This document shows, piece by piece, positions 1-5,487 of a DNA stretch of 5,487 bases. The notes below the pieces were generated by a model. It worked only from the letters and a program-made list of their open reading frames with translations, did no database searches and had not been told where the DNA came from. Position numbers and translations under genes: made by a program. The stretch is from positions 1 through 5,487 of the forward strand of contig CAYNTG010000115.1 of NCBI GenBank assembly GCA_964400105.1. The letters are read 5' to 3'. How positions within the stretch are numbered: the stretch's first letter is position 1; every line of letters starts with the position of its first letter. This DNA comes from CAYNTG01 sp964400105 (GTDB lineage: Bacteria; UBP14; UBA6098).

Positions 1-21
1 AAGTTAAATCAAATTAATTTT

Positions 22-1833
22 CTACGGAAGCGTATTGCTCGCCCACAGCAAGAGTTTTAGGCGCTGGGATCCGTATGCGCTGTAAGTTTGTGGAACGACA
101 AAGGCCAGATATAATTTCTCGGAGTTCGCGCCGTCGATGCAATATGAAACGCTCTGTCCGCCGCCGCCGAAAGTGGTTCCATCCGACCAAGTAATACTAT
201 TCGCAATCGCGTCGTCCGTGCCGAAGGTTGCGAATGTCGGCGGAGCCGCCGCATCCGTGAAATTCGCGTAAATAACGGTCGTGTCGAGATTTGTATGGTC
301 GCTGCTCAGTTGCCAATAATTCGGCAACGAATCGGCCTGAAGTCCAAAGTCCAATGGACAATTTCCGGTATTGACGACGGTAATAACATCGCCAGCAGTC
401 ATCTCGATAGTGTCCATAGAGCCAAGATCGCCACCGACAGTCCAGGCGCCGCCAGTAACCTGAATACCGATCTCCGTGGGAACGACCGCATATTTCCAAC
501 CAGTCGAAACCACACCGGCACCGTCGTTGAAATCCCATTTATACTTGAGCGAATCGATATATTCACAACGAAAAACCTCGCTATGGGTGAAATTCGAGCC
601 GTCGTCGTAGCTATGATCGGGTGTGCCGATTGTATAGGTTGCCGGTGTTCCATCGTCGATAGTGATCTGCCTCGATGTCGGAAGATTGTCATCGGAATCG
701 GTGTATTCGCAGCTAAGATCGATCCACGTCGTGTCGCGGTTATAATCGACAATCGAGCTTGCATCGAGGGTCGGCGCGCTGTTCGTGCCTATCGTGTATT
801 CGTTGGTTTGACATATCACACCGCTGGTTTTCGTAATGTCGGTGATAACATATTCGAAGTTGTCCACCGAATAAGGCGGCAGGGCATTTATAATCCATAA
901 ACCCACCGTCGCGCAACCTGTGCCGAAAGCATGAGATTCGTTCGGCCATGCTCCCCAGCCATTCGAGGTGAGAAGGGTTATCGGCACGCGAATTGTGAAA
1001 TCGTCATCGTCGTCGGGATTTGTAGGGCTGCAGTCTAGTTCGGCTATCTGTTCGTAGTTGTCGAAATAATTGATCGGGGTTTCGTCTTCCGACCAGAATT
1101 TGTAAATACCATCGTCAACATCGATTATACCGAGCACATCAATATCGGTTAGTATCGCACAGAAAAACAGGCTGTCGCGATATGGAGATTCATTATTGAG
1201 AAATGGAATGGCCAAAATATGGTAATATGTTGTTGGCCTATACCACGGACCCACATGTATATCTTTCCAGCCGCTGCCGAGGTTCACCCGGAAATAGAAA
1301 TATGTGTCATCGTAACTGACACGGAAATTCGTTATATCCAGCGAAGAATATGAATATCCATCGACGTCAAGTTGGTCGCCGGTGGCATCGCCGATGGTCG
1401 CTGATTTATTCGCATCCAGCGGAAACGATGTCGGGACGTTGTCCGGTGTCCCCGTCGTCAATGTCGATTCGGTTTCGCATTTGAAGTAATACTCCACCGC
1501 TCCGCTGGCGGCGTTGGTGCGGCTCGACTGCCATGTATCCTCATAATAGGTTCCGCCGATATTGGTCATCGCGATGGGGGCGAGCCATGAACCGCCGCCA
1601 TCGGTCGAGGCATGAGTCCATGCGTTATCGACCGGGAAGACCGTCATGGACGAGCCGTCATTGAGTGTGTCGGTCAAATCGACATTGAAATAGGTCTGTC
1701 CGCTGGCAACCGCTGCAGAATTACACTGGTCTATTAATTCCCTCGGAAAAGCGAGGCTGATTCCGATGTCGAATTGTGCGAATGCACTTACAGCAAGACT
1801 TATTAGCGCAAGGATCGAGAGCGTTTTTTTCAT
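22..1833 (-). CDS. Secreted multidomain beta-rich protein of unknown function
   Basis: The protein has 603 residues and I do not recognise it as a named family. Residues 1-19 form a clear signal peptide (MKKTLSILAL, then a hydrophobic stretch) with an AFA|Q cleavage site, so it is probably exported. Residues 40-120 look like a beta-sandwich (GTYYEDTW, then AVEYYF). Residues 138-330 begin ATGDQLDVDGY and DITNFRVSYDDTYFYFRV, reminiscent of DOMON/CBM9-like sandwiches, and include an acidic run DDDDD at 274-278. Residues 350-450 resemble an Ig/cadherin-like module (NSAPTLDASS, then YTDSDDNLP). Residues 455-603 form a last beta domain (VITVVNTGNCPLDFGLQ, then KLYLAFVVPQTYSAYGSQ) of a type I associate with secreted proteins of candidate phyla; that is from memory. 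There is no catalytic motif, membrane anchor or recognisable sorting tag. The reading frame stays open to 1953, but those 40 extra codons cover the promoter and the end of the upstream gene. The ATG at 1833 is preferred because it starts the signal peptide and follows a G-rich ribosome site. Confidence 0.85.
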   Translation of the reverse strand: MKKTLSILALISLAVSAFAQFDIGISLAFPRELIDQCNSAAVASGQTYFNVDLTDTLNDGSSMTVFPVDNAWTHASTDGGGSWLAPIAMTNIGGTYYEDTWQSSRTNAASGAVEYYFKCETESTLTTGTPDNVPTSFPLDANKSATIGDATGDQLDVDGYSYSSLDITNFRVSYDDTYFYFRVNLGSGWKDIHVGPWYRPTTYYHILAIPFLNNESPYRDSLFFCAILTDIDVLGIIDVDDGIYKFWSEDETPINYFDNYEQIAELDCSPTNPDDDDDFTIRVPITLLTSNGWGAWPNESHAFGTGCATVGLWIINALPPYSVDNFEYVITDITKTSGVICQTNEYTIGTNSAPTLDASSIVDYNRDTTWIDLSCEYTDSDDNLPTSRQITIDDGTPATYTIGTPDHSYDDGSNFTHSEVFRCEYIDSLKYKWDFNDGAGVVSTGWKYAVVPTEIGIQVTGGAWTVGGDLGSMDTIEMTAGDVITVVNTGNCPLDFGLQADSLPNYWQLSSDHTNLDTTVIYANFTDAAAPPTFATFGTDDAIANSITWSDGTTFGGGGQSVSYCIDGANSEKLYLAFVVPQTYSAYGSQRLKLLLWASNTLP

Positions 1834-1837
1834 ATTT

Positions 1838-1843
1838 CCCCCG
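1838..1843 (-). promoter_or_regulatory. Ribosome binding site fixing the start of the secreted protein
   Basis: On the minus strand CGGGGGAAAT directly precedes the ATG at 1833-1831, leaving four bases between the G-run and the start codon. The spacing is short and the site is G-rich rather than a canonical GGAGG. It sits immediately before the signal-peptide methionine, which supports this start over the in-frame codons up to 1953. Confidence 0.55.
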
Positions 1844-1850
1844 GTTGAAT

Positions 1851-1862
1851 TCCTAATTAGGA
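1851..1862. promoter_or_regulatory. 12-bp perfect palindrome in the leader, possible operator
   Basis: TCCTAATTAGGA is perfectly self-complementary. It lies just downstream of the start site (about 1866) predicted from the TTGACC/TATATT promoter and upstream of the ribosome site. That is a position where a dimeric repressor could act. Short AT-rich palindromes also arise by chance, and no second copy is visible in the window, so the operator role is only inferred. Confidence 0.25.
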
Positions 1863-1872
1863 TATTTTGATA

Positions 1873-1901
1873 AATATAAGTAATTGAAATCCCTTGGTCA
1901 A
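1873..1901 (-). promoter_or_regulatory. Sigma70-type promoter of the secreted protein gene
   Basis: On the minus strand a -35 box TTGACC (1901-1896) is followed by a 17-bp spacer and a -10 box TATATT (1878-1873). Each box matches the consensus at five of six positions and the spacing is ideal. Transcription would begin near 1866, giving a leader of about 33 bases. The -35 box contains the TGA stop codon of the upstream PAP2-A gene (1900-1898), so the two features overlap. This implies the secreted protein can be expressed independently of PAP2-A, although read-through from PAP2-A is not excluded because no terminator lies between them. Confidence 0.6.
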
Positions 1902-2815
1902 GAGTAATCCCTATCACCGAGACCGTTTTTTCTTTGAAGGGATTTAAATACATAAGGGCTAACGATAAAACATATCAAGCCCAATCCGATTCCATAGATG
2001 ACATCTACGCCGTAATGGAATCTCCCATAAACCGTTGCCAAAAAAAGCATTCCCGCAAAAATTGCAGCGAACGGCGCGATTTTTGGAAAATCCCTCGTGC
2101 AGTTTGCCAAAACGACCGTAGTAATGCCGCAATGACTCGACGGAAACGCGGCTCCGGCGATACCTGCGGCCTTGAAAAGCCATCCGAAAAATGGCGCGAA
2201 AATATATCCCGGTCTTGCCATGCCTATCGCTCCCGGAAGCTGAACTCGCGGGCCTTGAACCGGCAATATTATGAAGATTAAGGAGAAGATCGAGTATGTA
2301 AATGCCATATCGAAGACGCGGCGTTCGACCATGTCGGGGCGGCGCTTGAACCACCACAGCAGCGGCAACAGGACGATGAATCCGAAGTAGGAGAAATATC
2401 CGAAGTGCATTATCTCGGAGAAAAGCGCGCCGCCGAAACGGGTCGCAAAAGCGATTGACGGTTGACAATTAAAAAGAATTTTGTCCCATTCTGCAAAGTA
2501 AAGGTCTATAGGCTGAGAGAAGAGAATCTGGTCGATCTCGTGCGTTTCGCGATACATAAGCGAGGAAAGCAAGATCGGATAAAATAACCGAAGGAATGCT
2601 GTGGCGCTCCTTCCATCTTGGCGAATTCTCGGAATAAATACTGTTAAAAGGATAATAACTACAACATGATGGATGGTGAATATAGGCCAATTTTGCAGCC
2701 GTCCGCAGGCCGCGCCGATTATAATATAGATACCGACGACCAAATAATAGGCTATCAACAAGCGATCGACAGCCCTAAACGACAAAATCCTATCGTGAGC
2801 CTCTTTGTTTTTCAT
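1898..2815 (-). CDS. PAP2-superfamily membrane phosphatase/transferase, Aur1-like (PAP2-A)
   Basis: This is a 305-residue integral membrane protein with about six hydrophobic segments (roughly 18-35, 47-61, 138-156, 170-186, 245-263, 272-288). The phosphatase signature is present in order: PVQGPR (185-190) at the first motif, FPSSHCG (224-230) with the motif-2 histidine at 228, and YGRFHYGVD (263-271) with Arg265, His267 and Asp271 of motif 3. HCG after the serine and HY before the aspartate are typical of the PAP2_3 branch (inositol-phosphorylceramide synthase Aur1 and relatives) rather than classic PgpB, where PSGH is usual. Such enzymes hydrolyse or transfer phosphate-linked head groups of lipids; the substrate here is unknown. 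The start ATG follows an A/T-only stretch with no recognisable ribosome site, but it gives a normal basic N-terminus (MKNKEAHDR). The gene is divergent from the HD-GYP gene. Its stop overlaps the promoter of the next gene downstream. Confidence 0.85.
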   Translation of the reverse strand: MKNKEAHDRILSFRAVDRLLIAYYLVVGIYIIIGAACGRLQNWPIFTIHHVVVIILLTVFIPRIRQDGRSATAFLRLFYPILLSSLMYRETHEIDQILFSQPIDLYFAEWDKILFNCQPSIAFATRFGGALFSEIMHFGYFSYFGFIVLLPLLWWFKRRPDMVERRVFDMAFTYSIFSLIFIILPVQGPRVQLPGAIGMARPGYIFAPFFGWLFKAAGIAGAAFPSSHCGITTVVLANCTRDFPKIAPFAAIFAGMLFLATVYGRFHYGVDVIYGIGLGLICFIVSPYVFKSLQRKNGLGDRDYS

Positions 2816-2859
2816 TTTTTAAATATATCAATATTTTTTTTATCGTCCATAGAAAACGG

Positions 2860-2878
2860 TGCAACGAAAATTGTTGCA
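2860..2878. promoter_or_regulatory. 19-bp inverted repeat in the divergent intergenic region, operator candidate
   Basis: TGCAACGAAAATTGTTGCA has perfect 6-bp arms (TGCAAC and GTTGCA) around a 7-bp AT-rich centre that is itself partly symmetric. It lies in the 116-bp, otherwise very AT-rich gap between PAP2-A (minus, start 2815) and the HD-GYP gene (plus, start 2932), 44 bp and 53 bp from the two start codons. One bound protein could therefore affect both genes. Size and symmetry fit a dimeric helix-turn-helix regulator; no particular regulator is identified. Confidence 0.4.
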
Positions 2879-2901
2879 TTAATGAATATTTACAATATCT
2901 T
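2874..2901 (+). promoter_or_regulatory. Weak candidate promoter for the HD-GYP gene
   Basis: TTGCAT (2874-2879), a 16-bp spacer and TATCTT (2896-2901) form one possible -35/-10 pair whose -35 box overlaps the inverted repeat at 2860-2878. Other weak pairs can be drawn in the same AT-rich stretch, for example TTTACA (2889-2894) with TAGATT (2911-2916), so the exact promoter is undetermined. The gene has only a poor ribosome site (TTGGATT just before the ATG). Confidence 0.22.
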
Positions 2902-2931
2902 ATAAAAATATAGATTTTATATCATTGGATT

Positions 2932-4212
2932 ATGAAGAAAAAGAGCTCGAGATATTATTTGCTTTCTGCGGCCATCATGCTTGCCGCGATCCTTTTCGGA
3001 GTCTATGCCGATTACGATCCGGTTTTCAATAATATTATCCCGCTGTGTTTTTTCACCGCGCTTTTTGTCATCGGTTCGTTTTTCGTTGTCGATATTGGCG
3101 GTAACAACATCGTGGCGCTCAGCGATGCCATAGGATTTGCCGCGCTTTTGTCATTCGGGCCGGCTTTTGCTGCTGTGGTATTTCTCACCGGGATGCTTTT
3201 TTATGTAATGGTTCGAGGCGACATGGTTTTCCAACGGCTGGTCCACCTTTCGATAGGTGTAATGGGCCTGTTCGTCGCCGGATGGCTATATTACGAGGTA
3301 TTCGATGGTCTTCCAGGCCTTTGTGGCGGCAACGCCGATATTCTTGCAGCATTCCTCGCCGGACTCGTGTTGTGGATGGTGGATCGGGTTTGCATATATG
3401 CTACGCTTTCGGCGGCGGGAGTCAAGAATATCAAGGGGTTTTTTAAACAGCTCAAGCCTTATTTTTTAAGCCTTCCACCGCTTTATATATGGGGCATCGC
3501 CGGTTCATTTATCTTTTGTAAATCGGGTTATTTCTTCACCGCCGTGTTTATTTTTCTGCTGCTCATCGTTTTCGTTTTCATGAAGAATCAGAAGCAATAT
3601 CTGGACACGATTCGCAATATGGTTTTTTCGATGGCGAAGATGATCGACGCGCGGGATTCCTATACGGCGCAGCATTCATTCGGTGTGGCTATGAACGCGA
3701 GAAGGATCGCGGAGAAGCTCGAGCTGTCGGAGGAGGAGGTCCAGGCGATTTATGAGACGGGACTTTTGCACGATATCGGAAAGGTCGGTATTCGAGACTC
3801 GATACTTCTCAAGGAAGGCCCGCTCGATAATAATGAATGGAGTATAATGCGCCAGCATCCGGTGATCGGCTCGGACCTGGTAACGAATCTTCATTTTTTG
3901 TCGGGATATGAAAAGGGGATACGCTCCCATCATGAGCGGTGGGACGGCAAGGGCTATCCGGACGGTTTGAAACATCGAGATATCCACCTCTGGGCGAGGA
4001 TAATCGCTATCTGCGACTCATGGGATGCGATGCGAACCGATCGGCCATACCGCAAGGCGTTGTCCGTCGATATGGCGATTGCCCAGATCGAGAAGGGAAG
4101 CGATTCCCAGTTCGATCCGGCTCTCGTTCCTATTGCAATCGAGGTTTTAAGGATGAAGGTCGAATCGGCGAATAAAAGCGCCCTAAAAGATTTCCGCGAA
4201 ATCTCCCAGTAA
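2932..4212 (+). CDS. Membrane-anchored HD-GYP protein, probable cyclic-di-GMP phosphodiesterase
   Basis: The 426-residue protein has an N-terminal membrane half (about residues 8-217, roughly seven hydrophobic segments) and a cytoplasmic HD-GYP domain (about 225-405). The metal and catalytic motifs are intact: His248 in TAQHS, HDIGK (280-284), His309 in RQHP, HHERWDGKGYP (333-343) with the GYP triad at 341-343, CDSWDAM (361-367), then RPYRKA and FDP (394-396). HD-GYP proteins with this full set typically hydrolyse cyclic-di-GMP to pGpG or GMP, although some act on other cyclic dinucleotides. The membrane half (VALSDAIGFAALLSFGPAFA at 61-80) resembles the MASE9-type sensor domain often fused to HD-GYP domains; I judge this by eye. 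There is no REC, PAS or GGDEF domain, so the input signal is probably sensed in or near the membrane. The ATG at 2932 gives a basic start (MKKKSSR) just before the first membrane segment. The neighbours are PAP2 enzymes, divergent upstream and convergent downstream. Confidence 0.92.
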   Translation: MKKKSSRYYLLSAAIMLAAILFGVYADYDPVFNNIIPLCFFTALFVIGSFFVVDIGGNNIVALSDAIGFAALLSFGPAFAAVVFLTGMLFYVMVRGDMVFQRLVHLSIGVMGLFVAGWLYYEVFDGLPGLCGGNADILAAFLAGLVLWMVDRVCIYATLSAAGVKNIKGFFKQLKPYFLSLPPLYIWGIAGSFIFCKSGYFFTAVFIFLLLIVFVFMKNQKQYLDTIRNMVFSMAKMIDARDSYTAQHSFGVAMNARRIAEKLELSEEEVQAIYETGLLHDIGKVGIRDSILLKEGPLDNNEWSIMRQHPVIGSDLVTNLHFLSGYEKGIRSHHERWDGKGYPDGLKHRDIHLWARIIAICDSWDAMRTDRPYRKALSVDMAIAQIEKGSDSQFDPALVPIAIEVLRMKVESANKSALKDFREISQ

Positions 4213-4221
4213 TTATGAAAA

Positions 4222-4251
4222 GGTTGGTTGTGGTTGGTTGGTTGGTTGGTT
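4222..4251. repeat. GGTT tandem repeat filling the convergent gap
   Basis: Seven GG doublets separated by TT, with one TTGT interruption after the second, run across 30 bases. The last five GGTT units are uninterrupted (4232-4251). The tract occupies most of the 37-bp gap between the HD-GYP stop codon (4210-4212) and the PAP2-B stop codon (4252-4250), and its final TT forms part of that stop. The spacing allows a two-tetrad G-quadruplex on the plus strand. No ordinary hairpin terminator for either convergent gene is visible here, so the tract may influence 3' ends. The repeat is certain; any function is inferred. Confidence 0.8.
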
Positions 4252-5209
4252 AAAACTCGACCCAGCTGCAGGCCTCGTCGTCGGTTCCGGCTTTTATACG
4301 CTTTTTGCACCACCATCTATCGATCTTCGGCGAAACGAAATAGACGAAAATCGCCAGCATAAAACCAGCGATGATGTCCACGACATAATGGTGCCGCAGA
4401 TAAACGGTGCCGAGCACCAGACCTATTGCGATTGGCAGGAAGGCCCAGAACATGGTGCGCGTGTGTTTAAAGGCGTAGATCATTGCCAAAAGGGTTGTTG
4501 CACAGTGAAGGCTCGGAAATGCCGCACGGCTGCTCGCTGCGTTGAGAATGACACTCCTCTGCGCGGAATCGAAGAAAAACCCCGTAAAATCTCGCGTGAA
4601 TTGATCGACGAGAACCAGTCTCGGTGGTGCCGCAGGGAAAAGGACATAGAGAACATATCCGAAATAATAGGTCAAGACGATACCGAGTAACACTTCTCGA
4701 TAATCGCTATAACGCCCCTTGAAATAAAGATAAAACGGAATAATAATCGGTATGACAAAATAGTTCATATATGCGAAGCTGAAGAATTCCGTCAGAATCG
4801 GATTATAGAATTTTTGCACCCATAAAACAGGTTGGCATCCGAAAATCCATTCCTCAATTGCAATTAAAGTCCAATGGATGTCATGCGGATTGACGAAGTG
4901 TATCGTGTCGTGAAGATTCGTGTAAATCGCTATGGCGAGGCCGAACGGTGCCATCTCGCGAATAAAGCGGTAAATCTTGCCGTCCCGGTTCCATTTTCTG
5001 AACAGGATATAGGCAACGATTAGACCCACGACCGCGAAGATTCTGGCGAAATCGCCTCTGATATGTTTCGGCACGTGTCCTTGCTCGGCGAAAAAGAGAT
5101 GTGCGCGAATCGTGATCGCCGCCGATGGGAAGAAAAACAGAAGTGCGAGGAACTCCTCGAATCGCAGATAGAGGATGATTTTTCGTATTTTTTGCCAGAG
5201 TGATTTCAT
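4250..5209 (-). CDS. PAP2-superfamily membrane phosphatase/transferase, Aur1-like (PAP2-B)
   Basis: Starting at the ATG at 5209 the protein has 319 residues with about six or seven hydrophobic segments. It carries FPAAPPR (191-197) at the first motif, FPSLHC (231-236) with the motif-2 histidine at 235, and YLRHHYVVD (270-278) with Arg272, His274 and Asp278 at motif 3. The APPR, SLHC and HHYxxD forms are close to those of the Aur1/PAP2_3 branch, so it probably handles phospholipid or sphingolipid-type head groups in the membrane; the substrate is not known. It shares many positions with PAP2-A (AAFPS-HC--TT, TVY-R-HY-VD, FVSP), so the two are paralogous. The frame stays open to a GTG at 5281 (343 residues), with AAGGA about 12 bases upstream of that codon. 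The later ATG is preferred because the 24 extra residues are not hydrophobic and the GTG abuts a palindrome. The ATG itself lacks a good ribosome site, so the start is uncertain. The gene converges on the HD-GYP gene. Confidence 0.85.
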   Translation of the reverse strand: MKSLWQKIRKIILYLRFEEFLALLFFFPSAAITIRAHLFFAEQGHVPKHIRGDFARIFAVVGLIVAYILFRKWNRDGKIYRFIREMAPFGLAIAIYTNLHDTIHFVNPHDIHWTLIAIEEWIFGCQPVLWVQKFYNPILTEFFSFAYMNYFVIPIIIPFYLYFKGRYSDYREVLLGIVLTYYFGYVLYVLFPAAPPRLVLVDQFTRDFTGFFFDSAQRSVILNAASSRAAFPSLHCATTLLAMIYAFKHTRTMFWAFLPIAIGLVLGTVYLRHHYVVDIIAGFMLAIFVYFVSPKIDRWWCKKRIKAGTDDEACSWVEF

Positions 5210-5281
5210 AAGTGAGCAATAATACTCATCATGGAAACCCCGTGCAATCGTAATTTTCACCTTTTGCCGCTTGGCTGTCAC

Positions 5282-5312
5282 GATTTTTGCGGTTCCTTCG
5301 GACGCAAAAATC
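5282..5312. repeat. Palindrome with 10-bp perfect arms
   Basis: GATTTTTGCG (5282-5291) is exactly complementary to CGCAAAAATC (5303-5312). Within the 11-bp loop TCC (5294-5296) can also pair with GGA (5300-5302), leaving a small bulge and a TTC tip. Neither strand has a U-rich tail directly after the stem, so it is not a classic intrinsic terminator. It sits in a GC-rich patch (about 5267-5360) between PAP2-B and the next plus-strand gene. It may be a REP-like interspersed element or a leader structure. Confidence 0.6.
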
Positions 5313-5393
5313 CCAACCCGTCACACGACATCCCCCGTGCCAGCGCCCGCCGCCGGTGCATTCAGCAATTTAATAAATTAGCAAATTATAAAT

Positions 5394-5423
5394 TTGTTTA
5401 CCGAAAGTTCTTGATATTATTAT
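5394..5423 (+). promoter_or_regulatory. Candidate promoter of the gene entering at the right edge
   Basis: TTGTTT (5394-5399), an 18-bp spacer and TATTAT (5418-5423) would start transcription near 5430, leaving a leader of about 24 bases that contains the ribosome site. An alternative pair, TTGATA (5411-5416) and TATGTT (5434-5439) with 17-bp spacing, matches well but would put the start on top of the ribosome site, so it is less likely to serve this gene. Confidence 0.3.
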
Positions 5424-5453
5424 TTCTGCGTCTTATGTTAACTAGGAAGATGT

Positions 5454-5487
5454 ATGAAAAACATATTTTCATTTGTGAAGGGGAACA
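5454..5487 (+). CDS. Partial gene, N-terminus only
   Basis: An ATG at 5454 opens the frame MKNIFSFVKGN, which runs off the window edge. It is preceded by AGGAAG (5444-5449) at a four-base spacing, the best ribosome site on the plus strand of this window, and by an AT-rich promoter-like stretch. The start MKNIFSF could be the basic head of a signal peptide or a cytoplasmic N-terminus. Eleven residues are too few to assign a function. Confidence 0.55.
   Translation, partial: MKNIFSFVKGN

Noticed and set aside
295..900. 201-codon open frame on the plus strand
   Set aside because: It lies wholly opposite the secreted-protein gene, has no ribosome site, and its translation is a low-complexity mix without domains. 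The minus-strand protein has a signal peptide, promoter and ribosome site.
1000..1014. Trinucleotide-like run encoding five aspartates
   Set aside because: It is an in-frame acidic patch in a secreted protein, written with mixed GAC/GAT codons, so a simple microsatellite or phase-variation tract is unlikely.
1834..1953. 40-residue N-terminal extension of the secreted protein
   Set aside because: It would bury the signal peptide and cover a good promoter, the ribosome site and the end of PAP2-A.
4238..4690. 150-codon open frame on the plus strand
   Set aside because: It is antisense to PAP2-B, which carries all three phosphatase motifs, and it begins inside the GGTT repeat. It has no recognisable protein features.
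5282..5312. Intrinsic terminator
   Set aside because: The stem is strong, but neither strand has a run of T after it; the T/A runs lie inside the arms.
1..5487. Phage, transposon, CRISPR, tRNA or toxin-antitoxin content
   Set aside because: No integrase or transposase motif, direct-repeat array, cloverleaf or small paired genes could be found on either strand.

Overview
The window reads as a chromosomal segment of a moderate-GC (by eye 45-50%), Gram-negative-type bacterium, probably an uncultured lineage. The signal peptide of the secreted protein ends in AFA|Q, a style common in Bacteroidota, Fibrobacterota and related candidate phyla. One promoter nevertheless fits the ordinary sigma70 consensus well. 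Some starts carry a purine-rich ribosome site and others have none that is recognisable. I cannot place the organism more precisely, and I see no phage, plasmid, transposon, CRISPR, tRNA or rRNA signal.

Layout: (1) 22-1833, minus: a 603-residue secreted multidomain beta-rich protein of unknown function, with its own promoter and a 12-bp palindrome in its leader. (2) 1898-2815, minus: a membrane phosphatase/transferase of the PAP2 superfamily (PAP2-A), Aur1-like in its motifs. (3) 2816-2931: an AT-rich divergent intergenic region with a 19-bp inverted repeat that looks like an operator. (4) 2932-4212, plus: a membrane-anchored HD-GYP protein with all catalytic motifs, a probable cyclic-di-GMP phosphodiesterase. 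(5) 4213-4249: a 37-bp convergent gap made almost entirely of GGTT repeats. (6) 4250-5209, minus (possibly from 5281): a second PAP2 protein (PAP2-B), a distant paralogue of PAP2-A. (7) 5210-5453: an intergenic region with a strong palindrome and an AT-rich promoter region. (8) 5454 to the window edge, plus: the first 11 codons of another gene with a good ribosome site.

The main theme is two related lipid-phosphate enzymes flanking one membrane HD-GYP signalling protein. PAP2-A is divergent from the HD-GYP gene and PAP2-B converges on it, so the three do not form one operon. A link between cyclic-di-GMP turnover and envelope lipid chemistry is possible but is inferred only from proximity. I found no convincing new multi-gene system. 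The most unusual sequence features are the GGTT tract, the 10-bp-arm palindrome near 5282-5312 and the operator-like repeat at 2860-2878.
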